Below are positions 13,938 to 20,439 of a DNA stretch of 20,439 nucleotides, piece by piece. Position 1 is the first letter of the stretch. Every line of letters begins with the position of its first letter. The notes beneath the pieces were generated by a model. The model searched no databases. It had not been told where the DNA came from and saw only the letters and a list, made by a program, of their open reading frames with translations. The stretch is from Clostridia bacterium (GTDB lineage Bacteria > Bacillota > Clostridia > Oscillospirales > CAG-382), in NCBI GenBank assembly GCA_900754535.1, contig CAAEDF010000064.1, positions 1 to 20,439 of the forward strand. Reading direction: 5' to 3'. The position numbers were made by a program, and so were the translations under genes.

Positions 13938-15998
13938 ATGACAAACCGATTTACGGAAAACGCAAGGCGCGTGCTTTCGGACGCGGCAAAAACCGCCTGT
14001 GAGCTGGGGCATCCGCACATCGGAAGCGAGCATCTGCTTTTTGCCATAACGCTTGACGGCGAAAGCAGCGCTATGCGCGCGCTCAAGGACGAGGGGATAA
14101 CAAGCGACCGTGTAAAAAAACGGCTTGTCGCTTTGCTGGGGATGGGCGAACGAAGCGTGCTGACGCTGGACGACATGACGCCGCTGTGCAAAAAGCTTTT
14201 GCTTAATTCGTCCCTGTGCAGCCGGAGCCTTAAATATAACTTTATAGGAAGCGAGCATCTGCTCATGGCGATGCTCGGAGAGGACTGCAACGGCAGACGG
14301 ATAATAGAGACGGAGGGAGCGGACGTAAAGAAAATATATTCCTCGCTGGAGCGAATGTTTTCGGACGACTGCACGTCCGGCAGTATTTCCGATATCCCGC
14401 GCAGAAGGGTGCTTGCCGGCGCACCCACCGTGGAGCGCAGCTCGGTGGAGCTTACGGCGCGCGCACGCGGCGGGAGATGCGAGCCGCTGATAGGCCGCGA
14501 GGCGGAGCTGGAGCGCATGATAAGCATATTGCTGCGAAAAACAAAAAACAACCCCGTGCTCATAGGAGAGGCCGGCGTGGGCAAAACGGCGATAGTGGAG
14601 GGGCTGGCCGAGCGGATAGCCTCCGGCAGAGTGCCCGACTGCCTCGCGGGCAAGCGGATCTATTCGCTTTCGGTCGCATCTCTCGTGGCGGGCACCAAGT
14701 ACAGGGGCGAATTTGAGGATAAACTCAAACACATAATAGAGGAATGCCGGGAGGACGGGGATATAATCCTTTTCATCGACGAGCTGCACACCCTTGTCGG
14801 CGCGGGCGGCGCGGAGGGGGCGGTCGATGCGTCGAACATCCTCAAGCCGCCGCTTGCACGCGGAGAGATACGGGTCATCGGGGCAACGACCCCGGAGGAA
14901 TACCGCAGGACCGTGGCGGCCGACCCGGCGCTTGCGCGGCGCTTCCAGTGCATAAACGTCGGCGAGCCGTCCGCGGCGGAAAGCCGGAGGATCCTTGACG
15001 GAATAAAATCCGAATACGAGAGCTTCCACGGCCTGAAGATAACCGACAGCGCCGTGAACGCGGCGGTAGCGCTTTCGGAACGCTATCTGCCCTTCAGGCG
15101 CTTCCCCGACAAGGCGATAGATCTGATGGACGAGGCGGCCGGCTGCAAGCGGATGGAAAACGGCAAGCTGCTTACCGCCGGCGACATAGCCAGAACGCTT
15201 TCGCGCATGACCGGTATCCCCGCCGACGGCGTATACGATTGCCCGGAGCGGGTCAGAAGGCTGCTTGCCGAGCGGCTTTACGGCCAGGAGGAGGCGGCGG
15301 GGCGTATAGCGGACGCTTTTGCCCTTTCGCGCAGCGGGCTGCCTGACGACGCGCCGCTCTGCTCGCTTTTGCTGTGCGGTCCGTCCGGCAGCGGAAAAGC
15401 GTACACGGCATCGCTTATAGCCACGGCGCTCAACGGGTCTCCGGCTTCGCTGCTGCGCTTTGACATGTCGGAGTATTCGGAGCCGCATTCGGTTTCGCGC
15501 CTTATCGGCTCGCCCGCCGGATATGTCGGCTTTGAGGAGGGTGGCGCGCTGACCGAGGGACTGCGGCGCAACCCATATTCGGTGCTGCTTTTCGAAACCC
15601 TGCCCTTCGCCTGCCGCGAGGTGCGCGCGCTGCTGCTCAGGCTGCTGGAGGGCGGCGGGATATGCGATTCCTCCGGCGAGCCGGTACCCGTCGCAAACGC
15701 CACGGTGATCGTGACCGCCGCTTCACAGGCCGGCTGCGGCATAGGCTTTTCCGCCTCCGCCGGTGACGGCTCTTTGCCGGACGGACTGGAGGATATAGCG
15801 GAAAGATGCGACGCTTCGGTGGACTTCAAACCGCTGTCTGAGCAGACGTTTGCACGGATAGCCCTTCGTGAGCTCGAAAGGGCGGGCGTCACCGGCGAGG
15901 AGGCGGCAGGTGCCGCGGAGCGGATAGCCTCCGGTGCGGGAAGTCCGCGGGCGGTGATCCGCAGAGTGCGCGCCTTCCTTTCGCACGCGGGCGCGTAA
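13938..15998 (+). CDS. ClpC-like Clp ATPase lacking the middle domain, with degenerate second AAA+ domain
   Basis: The 686-aa protein starts at ATG 13938, 9 nt after GAAAGGA. Residues 1-140 are a double Clp N-domain (two GSEHLL repeats). AAA-1 is intact: Walker A GEAGVGKT (210-217), Walker B FIDE (D281, E282), IGATTPEEYR and the arginine motif ALARRF. The coiled-coil/UVR middle domain that ClpC normally carries is missing: LMDEAA is followed directly by the short GDIARTLSRMTGIPAD linker. AAA-2 looks damaged: Walker A is GPSGSGKA (481-488, Ala for Ser/Thr) and the Walker B VLLFDE is VLLFET (E553, T554). The sensor-1 TSN is replaced by TAAS and the FLNRID region is not conserved. DMSEYSEPHSVSRLIGSPAGYVGFEEGG and an IGF loop (602-604), which resembles the ClpP-docking tripeptide, remain. 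I infer a specialised unfoldase paralogue; canonical ClpC is probably elsewhere. Confidence 0.88.
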   Translation: MTNRFTENARRVLSDAAKTACELGHPHIGSEHLLFAITLDGESSAMRALKDEGITSDRVKKRLVALLGMGERSVLTLDDMTPLCKKLLLNSSLCSRSLKYNFIGSEHLLMAMLGEDCNGRRIIETEGADVKKIYSSLERMFSDDCTSGSISDIPRRRVLAGAPTVERSSVELTARARGGRCEPLIGREAELERMISILLRKTKNNPVLIGEAGVGKTAIVEGLAERIASGRVPDCLAGKRIYSLSVASLVAGTKYRGEFEDKLKHIIEECREDGDIILFIDELHTLVGAGGAEGAVDASNILKPPLARGEIRVIGATTPEEYRRTVAADPALARRFQCINVGEPSAAESRRILDGIKSEYESFHGLKITDSAVNAAVALSERYLPFRRFPDKAIDLMDEAAGCKRMENGKLLTAGDIARTLSRMTGIPADGVYDCPERVRRLLAERLYGQEEAAGRIADAFALSRSGLPDDAPLCSLLLCGPSGSGKAYTASLIATALNGSPASLLRFDMSEYSEPHSVSRLIGSPAGYVGFEEGGALTEGLRRNPYSVLLFETLPFACREVRALLLRLLEGGGICDSSGEPVPVANATVIVTAASQAGCGIGFSASAGDGSLPDGLEDIAERCDASVDFKPLSEQTFARIALRELERAGVTGEEAAGAAERIASGAGSPRAVIRRVRAFLSHAGA

Positions 15999-16067
15999 AG
16001 GGTAGGTGGACGCGGCAGGGTCTTTCGCCGCGCTTTCCCGAAAACGCGGATATTTATAAAACGGCTA

Positions 16068-16096
16068 TTGACAAATGCCGGCAAAACGGATATAAT
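16068..16096 (+). promoter_or_regulatory. Promoter for ylxM–ffh, embedded next to a terminator
   Basis: Consensus TTGACA (16068-16073), a 17-bp spacer and consensus TATAAT (16091-16096). The expected start (about 16102-16104) falls inside the left arm of the hairpin at 16099-16127. Confidence 0.85.
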
Positions 16097-16098
16097 AG

Positions 16099-16133
16099 CG
16101 GCTGTAAAGAATTTTTCTTTACAGCCGTTTTTT
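16099..16133 (+). terminator. Perfect 12-bp terminator hairpin at the ylxM–ffh transcription start
   Basis: CGGCTGTAAAGA (16099-16110) pairs perfectly with TCTTTACAGCCG (16116-16127) around a 5-nt loop and is followed by six T residues. It lies 100 nt after the ClpC-like stop codon, so it can end that transcript. Transcripts from the overlapping promoter still contain most of the stem. Confidence 0.85.
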
Positions 16134-16169
16134 CGGCCGCGCCGATTTTTTCCTTTGGAGGAGTGCGTT

Positions 16170-16484
16170 TTGGAGGACAGAAGAGCGTATATCTCTCAGC
16201 TTTACGATTGTTATTCCGGCGTGCTGTCCGAGCGGAAGCGCGAGGCGCTGGATCTGTATTACAACGACGACCTGTCGCTTTCGGAGGTGGCGGAGCATCT
16301 CGGGATCACCCGTCAGGGCGTGCGGGACGCGCTGCGGCACGGGGAGAGCGAGCTGGAGTTTATGGAGAACACGCTCGGCTTTGTCGCCCGCGAGGCCGAA
16401 TACAGGCAAGCCGCGCGCAGGATAATGGAGCTTTCGGAGGACGAGGATGTCCGCCGGGAGGCGGAAAAGATATTGGCGCTCTGA
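16170..16484 (+). CDS. ylxM: YlxM family helix-turn-helix protein (UPF0122), SRP-associated
   Basis: The 104-aa protein is related to sigma-70 region 4 and is normally encoded just before ffh, as here. The HTH is in residues about 28-60: LSERKREALDLYYNDDLSLSEVAEHLGITRQGVRDALRHGE shortened here to its core SEVAEHLGITRQGVRD. A basic/acidic C-terminal helix follows. Studies in streptococci place YlxM as an accessory factor of the signal recognition particle, modulating FtsY/Ffh GTPase activity. The start is TTG 16170, 6 nt after TTGGAGGAG; an upstream frame extension to 16068 would run through the promoter and hairpin and is rejected. It is 39 nt from ffh. Confidence 0.9.
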   Translation: MEDRRAYISQLYDCYSGVLSERKREALDLYYNDDLSLSEVAEHLGITRQGVRDALRHGESELEFMENTLGFVAREAEYRQAARRIMELSEDEDVRREAEKILAL

Positions 16485-16523
16485 TATCCCGCGGGGATTT
16501 GGTGAAAGGAAAGGTCTGCACAT

Positions 16524-17849
16524 ATGTTTCAAAGCCTTGTTGAAAAGCTTTCTGACGCTTTTTCAAAATTCAGGAACAAGGGCAAGCTTTCGGAGGCGGA
16601 CGTAAAGGCGGGTATGCGCGAGGTCAAGCTCGCACTGCTTGAGGCGGACGTGAACTTCAAGGTGGTAAAGGATTTTGTCGCCAAGGTCACCGAGCGCGCC
16701 GTCGGCAGCGAGGTGCTGGAAAGCCTTGTCCCTTCTCAGCAGATAATAAAGATAGTAAACGAAGAGCTTATAGCCCTTATGGGCGGCACGGGCAGCAAGC
16801 TGGAGGTGGCGTCAAAGCCGCCTACGGTCATACTCATGTGCGGGCTGCAGGGCTCCGGCAAGACCACGCATTGCGCAAAGCTTGGCAAAATGCTTAAGAA
16901 AAGCGGCAAAAACGTGCTGCTTGTCGCCTGCGACATATACCGTCCCGCAGCCGTAAAACAGCTTCAGATCGTCGGCGGGCAGGCCGGCGTCACGGTGTTC
17001 GAGCGCGGCACGCAGGACCCCGTGCGCACGGCGGAAGAGGCGGTAAAGCACGCCGTTAAATACGGCTTCGACACGGTCATCGTTGACACGGCGGGCCGTC
17101 TGCACGTGGACGAGGAGCTCATGGCCGAGCTGAAGCGCATAAAGGACGCGGTAAAGCCTACGGAGATACTGCTTGCGGTCGATTCGATGACCGGTCAGGA
17201 TGCCGTCAACGTCGCACAGAGCTTCAACGACCTGCTTGACATAACGGGCGTCATCCTCACAAAGCTCGACGGCGACACGAGGGGCGGCGCCGCGCTTTCG
17301 GTGCGGCACATCACGGGCAAGCCGATAAAATTCGTAGGCGTGGGCGAAAAGCTGGACGATATCGAGCCCTTCCATCCCGACAGGATGGCGTCGAGGATAC
17401 TCGGCATGGGCGACGTGCTTTCGCTTATCGAAAAGGCGGAGCAGGCGATAGACGCCAAAAAGGCCGCGGAGCTTGAGCGCAAATTCCGCGAACAGACCTT
17501 TACGCTTGACGATTTTCTCGACCAGTTCAGGCAGATAAAATCCATGGGCTCTGTGGAATCGCTTTTGGGCATGATGCCCGGTATAAAGCCGGGGCAGCTT
17601 AAGGACGCGAAGATAGACGAAAAGCAGATAGGCCGCACCGAGGCGATAATCCTTTCGATGACGCCGAAGGAGCGCGTGCGGCCGGATATCCTCAATTCCT
17701 CGCGCAAAAAGCGCATCGCCGCAGGCAGCGGCACGACGGTGGAGGAAGTGAACCGTCTGCTTAAGCAGTACGAGCAGACAAAGGAGCTCATGAAGCGCTT
17801 CATGGGCGGTAAAAAGGGCAAAAAGGGAAGATTTGCGTTCCCGTTTTGA
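16524..17849 (+). CDS. ffh: Signal recognition particle protein Ffh (SRP54)
   Basis: The 441-aa GTPase binds signal peptides and 4.5S/SRP RNA and delivers ribosomes to the membrane through FtsY. N-domain: residues 1-90, including SEADVKAGMREVKLALLEADV. G-domain: P-loop GLQGSGKTT (108-115 region, K113), DTAGR (188-192), TKLDGD (246-251) and GVGEKLDDIEPF. Methionine-rich M-domain: from about 297, with MGSVESLLGMMPG and the RNA-binding NSSRKKRIAAGSGT (391-404). ATG 16524 lies 9 nt after GAAAGGAAAGG. It is complete and typical, and is followed after 75 nt by rpsP. Confidence 0.97.
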   Translation: MFQSLVEKLSDAFSKFRNKGKLSEADVKAGMREVKLALLEADVNFKVVKDFVAKVTERAVGSEVLESLVPSQQIIKIVNEELIALMGGTGSKLEVASKPPTVILMCGLQGSGKTTHCAKLGKMLKKSGKNVLLVACDIYRPAAVKQLQIVGGQAGVTVFERGTQDPVRTAEEAVKHAVKYGFDTVIVDTAGRLHVDEELMAELKRIKDAVKPTEILLAVDSMTGQDAVNVAQSFNDLLDITGVILTKLDGDTRGGAALSVRHITGKPIKFVGVGEKLDDIEPFHPDRMASRILGMGDVLSLIEKAEQAIDAKKAAELERKFREQTFTLDDFLDQFRQIKSMGSVESLLGMMPGIKPGQLKDAKIDEKQIGRTEAIILSMTPKERVRPDILNSSRKKRIAAGSGTTVEEVNRLLKQYEQTKELMKRFMGGKKGKKGRFAFPF

Positions 17850-17857
17850 CATAAATG

Positions 17858-17888
17858 CTCCCGGCGGCACGCACGGCGTGCTTGGGAG
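17858..17888 (+). other. Intergenic hairpin between ffh and rpsP
   Basis: CTCCC (17858-17862) pairs with GGGAG (17884-17888), and GCACGC (17867-17872) with GCGTGC (17876-17881) around an ACG triloop. There is no T-tract, so it is not a simple terminator. It could be an mRNA processing or stability element that sets rpsP expression relative to ffh. Confidence 0.55.
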
Positions 17889-17924
17889 GCTGAAAACATT
17901 TGATTTTTGGAGGAAAGAAAGAAA

Positions 17925-18167
17925 ATGGCAGTTAAGATCAGACTCAGGAGAATGGGCGCGAAGAAGGCCCCGTATTACAGGATAGTGGTCGCGGACTCCC
18001 GCTACCCGCGTGACGGCCGCTTTATCGAGGAGATAGGCACCTACAGCCCGCTCAACGAGCCGTCGGCAGTCGTCATAGACACCGACAAGGCAAAGCAGTG
18101 GATAGCCAACGGAGCGCAGCCTACCGACACCGTCCGTGCGCTGCTTAAGAAAAACGGGGTGCTTTGA
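17925..18167 (+). CDS. rpsP: 30S ribosomal protein S16
   Basis: The 80-aa protein begins with the conserved [19 protein letters not shown] and continues [22 protein letters not shown], as in all S16 proteins. It is an early-binding protein of the 30S subunit. ATG 17925 follows TTGGAGGAAAG. It heads the classic rpsP–khpA–rimM–trmD operon, here linked to ffh upstream. Length matches the family. Confidence 0.98.
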   Translation: MAVKIRLRRMGAKKAPYYRIVVADSRYPRDGRFIEEIGTYSPLNEPSAVVIDTDKAKQWIANGAQPTDTVRALLKKNGVL

Positions 18168-18197
18168 GCAGCCGGTTTGTGAAAGGCAGACGCTGAA

Positions 18198-18434
18198 GTG
18201 ATGAAACAGGTTCTTATCGATATCGTTAAATCCATAGTAGACAACCCGGACGAGGTGATAGTCATCGAAAAGGTGAGCGGCGACATGAGTATTCTCGAGC
18301 TGTCGGTCGCCAAGGAGGACATGGGCAAGGTCATCGGCCGTCAGGGCAAGGTCGCCAAATGCCTGCGCTCGGTGATGCGCGCCGCGGCGGCGAAAGAAAA
18401 CAGGCGCGTCATCGTCGATATCGTTCAGGCGTAA
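18198..18434 (+). CDS. khpA: KH-domain RNA-binding protein KhpA (YlqC)
   Basis: This 78-aa single KH domain protein has the GxxG loop GRQG in KVIGRQGKVAKCLRSVMRAAA. KhpA binds RNA, pairs with KhpB (Jag/EloR) in Firmicutes, and affects cell division and elongation. The gene starts at GTG 18198, 11 nt after GAAAGG; the next codon is an ATG (18201) that may be the true start. It sits between rpsP and rimM, the standard place for ylqC, and its stop overlaps the rimM start in TAATG. Confidence 0.94.
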   Translation: MMKQVLIDIVKSIVDNPDEVIVIEKVSGDMSILELSVAKEDMGKVIGRQGKVAKCLRSVMRAAAAKENRRVIVDIVQA

Positions 18435-18928
18435 TGAGACGCTTTCTGGAGGCCGGGCGGCTGAATTCGCCGCGCGGCATCAAGGGCGAGGTGCGGTTCG
18501 ACTGCTGGTGCGACGGGCCGGAGTTCCTGGAGGGCGTGGAGACGTTTTATCTTGACCCGGAGGGCAAAAAACCGCTTAAGGTGGCGCTTTACCGCGCTTC
18601 GATCCCGTCCATAATCTTCGAGGGCTATGAGGACCGCTCCAAAGCCGCGCTGCTGACCGGCCGTACCGTGTATTTTGACCGGCGGGACGTCGTGCTGCCC
18701 GAGGGGACCGTGTTCAACGATGACCTTATCGGGCTGCCGGTGTTCGATTACGAAAGCGGCGCAAGGATAGGCACGCTCACCGACGTGGAGGAGGCGCCGC
18801 GCGGATACCGCTATGTGATCTCGGCGGGTGAAAAACGCTATTGCGTCCCCGCAGTGGACGAGTTTGTGCGCCGTGTTTCCGTGGAGGACGGCGTTTTCGT
18901 GACGCTCATAGACGGGCTGGAGCTCTGA
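18434..18928 (+). CDS. rimM: Ribosome maturation factor RimM
   Basis: The 164-aa protein assists 30S head assembly and binds S19. The N-terminal RimM domain has GRLNSPRGIKGEVRF (the family GxxxxxHGIKGEV motif, with Arg replacing His). The C-terminal PRC-barrel includes LIGLPVFDYESGARIGTLTDV and the ending YCVPAVDEFV...LIDGLEL. ATG 18434 overlaps the khpA stop by one base, indicating translational coupling. An in-frame extension upstream to 18359 lies wholly within khpA and is rejected. Confidence 0.94.
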   Translation: MRRFLEAGRLNSPRGIKGEVRFDCWCDGPEFLEGVETFYLDPEGKKPLKVALYRASIPSIIFEGYEDRSKAALLTGRTVYFDRRDVVLPEGTVFNDDLIGLPVFDYESGARIGTLTDVEEAPRGYRYVISAGEKRYCVPAVDEFVRRVSVEDGVFVTLIDGLEL

Positions 18929-18951
18929 GCGGTCGGTCTGGAGGCGGCGAT

Positions 18952-19662
18952 TTGCATAATTTTGAGATACTGACGCTTTTCCCGGAGATGCTTGAGGGCT
19001 TTTTTTGCCAAAGCATCATCGGCCGCGCGTGCGAGAGCGGCGCGATAAGCGTAAGATGTACGGATATAAGAGAATACACCCTCGACAAGCACCGCCGCGT
19101 GGACGACACGCCCTACGGCGGCGGCTACGGCATGGTTATGGCCTGCCAGCCGGTGGTGGACTGTATCAGGAGCGTGAAGAGCCGTCTGACGGGCAGCGTG
19201 CGCACGATATATCTGTCGCCGCAGGGCAGCCTGTTCTGCCACGAAAAGGCCGTGCAGCTTGCAGAGTACGACAATCTGATACTTCTGTGCGGACATTACG
19301 AGGGGATAGACGAGCGGATAATCGAGTTGGAGATAGACGAGGAGCTGTCGATAGGCGATTATGTGCTCACCGGCGGAGAGCTCCCGGCCGCGGTGGTCGT
19401 GGACGCCGTCGCAAGGCTTTGCGACGGCGTGCTCAAATCTCCCGAATGCTATACCGACGAGAGCATAGCCGGCGGTCTGCTGGAGTATCCGCAGTATACG
19501 CGTCCGCGTGTGTTTGAGGGGCTGGAGGTCCCGCAGGTGCTGGTGGACGGGCATCATGAAAACATCAGGAAATGGAGACTTGAACGCTCTCTGGAGCGGA
19601 CGGCGGCAAAGCGGCCGGAGCTTTTGGAGAGATTGAAGGGGAAGGATGGGCTTGACCGGTAA
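18952..19662 (+). CDS. trmD: tRNA (guanine(37)-N1)-methyltransferase TrmD
   Basis: The 236-aa SPOUT methyltransferase makes m1G37 next to the anticodon, preventing +1 frameshifting. Motifs: FEILTLFPEM, DDTPYGGGYGMVM (51-63), LSPQG (88-92), CGHYEGIDER (113-122), the knot segment SIGDYVLTGGELPA (133-146) and YTRP (183-186). TTG 18952 is chosen because GGAGG lies 7 nt upstream; the frame extends further upstream only inside rimM. At the position aligned with the catalytic Asp169 of E. coli (DSF) this protein has Glu170 (ESI), preceded by Asp169, a conservative change. The usual downstream rplS is absent; a membrane-protein gene overlaps its 3' end. Confidence 0.96.
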   Translation: MHNFEILTLFPEMLEGFFCQSIIGRACESGAISVRCTDIREYTLDKHRRVDDTPYGGGYGMVMACQPVVDCIRSVKSRLTGSVRTIYLSPQGSLFCHEKAVQLAEYDNLILLCGHYEGIDERIIELEIDEELSIGDYVLTGGELPAAVVVDAVARLCDGVLKSPECYTDESIAGGLLEYPQYTRPRVFEGLEVPQVLVDGHHENIRKWRLERSLERTAAKRPELLERLKGKDGLDR

Positions 19663-20410
19663 AAAAGGCAGAAAACCGTCATATTTCAGGCGGCTGGCAC
19701 AAACCAGCCTGATCCTTTCCGGCCTCGGAGCGCTTCAGGAAAAGCTGTTCCGCTTTCCGGGCGCCGGCTGCGGCGGGCCGGCTGCCAAACGCCCCGACCG
19801 GCTGCTTAAAAGCGGGTTTTTCGGCTCGCTTGTCCCGTCGTCGGCCGCAAAAAGCACCGCCGCGCTTAAAATGCGTTTTGCCGCCGGAGTGGAAAGCAGC
19901 AGGGCGGTAAGGCTTTACCGCGCCTTTGTCGACGTTCTGCTGTCCATGTCCATGCAGACCGCAGCGGTGTTTTTTATAACTTTCGGGCTTTATTCGGTTT
20001 TTGTGGCGGTCGCGAAGAGCTATACCGGACCGGCGCCGGTCCCGCTTTCCGATGTGCTCCCGGGCGCTTTATGCGTCGTCGCCGGGCTGCCTTTTGTGGG
20101 CTGCGTCGAGCCGGTGAGCGCAAAGCTGCGCGGAAGCGGCATATACACGCTTGTTTTTGTAAATCTTTTGGGCGTTGAGGGGACTGCGCCCGGCAGGCCG
20201 GCGCGTCCAAAGACCTACGGAGCGGCCGCGGTGATCGCCGGCACCTTGCTGGGCACGCTGTCGTTCGTCGTTCCGGCGGGCAGAATAATTTTTTACGCTT
20301 TTCTTGTGCTGCTGTGCATGGTGATCCTTCATTCTCCGGAATCGGGGCTTTTGATGGTTCTGCTGACTTTTCCGTTTACAGGCGCCGCTTGCCACTGCAC
20401 GGGGCAATAA
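19646..20410 (+). CDS. N-terminal part of a polytopic membrane protein resembling O-antigen ligase relatives (possibly truncated)
   Basis: ATG 19646 lies inside the 3' end of trmD (17-nt overlap) after GGGGAAGG. The 254-aa product has a basic, Gly/Pro-rich cytoplasmic start (residues 1-90) and the segment ESSRAVRLYRAFVDVLLS. Four to five hydrophobic helices follow (about 101-121, 136-152, 164-178, 190-209 and 212-248), including HSPESGLLMVLLTFPFTG. This pattern recalls the N-terminal third of large O-antigen-ligase/polymerase-like proteins of Clostridia, which continue with many more helices after a PESGL..LPF segment. Here a TAA stops the frame just after FPF, with ACHCTGQ as the last residues, 29 nt before the window ends. 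A frameshift, pseudogene or assembly-edge error is plausible. Family assignment is tentative. Confidence 0.6.
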   Translation: MGLTGKKGRKPSYFRRLAQTSLILSGLGALQEKLFRFPGAGCGGPAAKRPDRLLKSGFFGSLVPSSAAKSTAALKMRFAAGVESSRAVRLYRAFVDVLLSMSMQTAAVFFITFGLYSVFVAVAKSYTGPAPVPLSDVLPGALCVVAGLPFVGCVEPVSAKLRGSGIYTLVFVNLLGVEGTAPGRPARPKTYGAAAVIAGTLLGTLSFVVPAGRIIFYAFLVLLCMVILHSPESGLLMVLLTFPFTGAACHCTGQ

Positions 20411-20439
20411 AAATGCACCTGCACCTCCACAAAGAGCAA

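Noticed and set aside
13869-15488. A 539-codon minus-strand frame opposite the ClpC-like gene.
   Set aside because: The plus strand encodes conserved Clp motifs throughout; the minus-strand product has no recognisable features.

Overview
The window reads as a chromosomal segment of a GC-rich member of the Clostridia (Firmicutes), probably a gut or rumen lineage. The evidence is gene order and regulation. The blocks yceD–rpmF, DUF512–der–plsY, ylxM–ffh–rpsP–khpA–rimM–trmD and the stand-alone trmK are typical of Firmicutes. Shine-Dalgarno sites are strong, TTG and GTG starts are common, promoters are sigma-A-like with 17-bp spacers, and T-box and preQ1 leaders are present. There are no tRNA or rRNA genes, CRISPR arrays or insertion sequences.

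Layout. 1-1851 (minus): N-terminal 617 residues of a large secreted protein with DNRLRE-like and ricin-type modules, running off the left edge. 1852-2413: gene-free control region with two divergent promoters, a T-box leader carrying a CUC (Leu) specifier, and a perfect 12-bp intrinsic terminator. 2414-4948: a fusion of a xylose-isomerase-like TIM barrel and an acyl-CoA synthetase. 5087-5963 (minus): trmK and a 59-aa membrane peptide. 6079-6702: queT behind a preQ1-I riboswitch. 6710-7560: yceD–rpmF with promoter and terminator. 7599-12645: DUF512 radical-SAM protein, der, plsY and rarA. 12646-12802: hairpin-rich convergent intergenic region. 12803-13777 (minus): single-pass membrane protein with a basic disordered N-terminus and a stalk-like external domain. 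13938-15998: a ClpC-like ATPase with a degenerate second AAA domain and no middle domain. 16068-19662: ylxM–ffh–rpsP–khpA–rimM–trmD. 19646-20410: N-terminal part of a polytopic protein resembling O-antigen ligase relatives, ending abruptly close to the window edge.

Most of the window is housekeeping: translation (rpmF, rpsP, rimM, trmD, trmK, der), protein targeting (ylxM, ffh), phospholipid synthesis (plsY), replication-fork maintenance (rarA) and queuosine-precursor uptake (queT). The less ordinary parts are the T-box in front of a two-domain acyl-CoA synthetase fusion, the stripped-down ClpC paralogue, and a promoter whose start point lies inside a terminator hairpin in front of ylxM–ffh. 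I found no convincing new defence or mobile system. The unusual features are regulatory and architectural.
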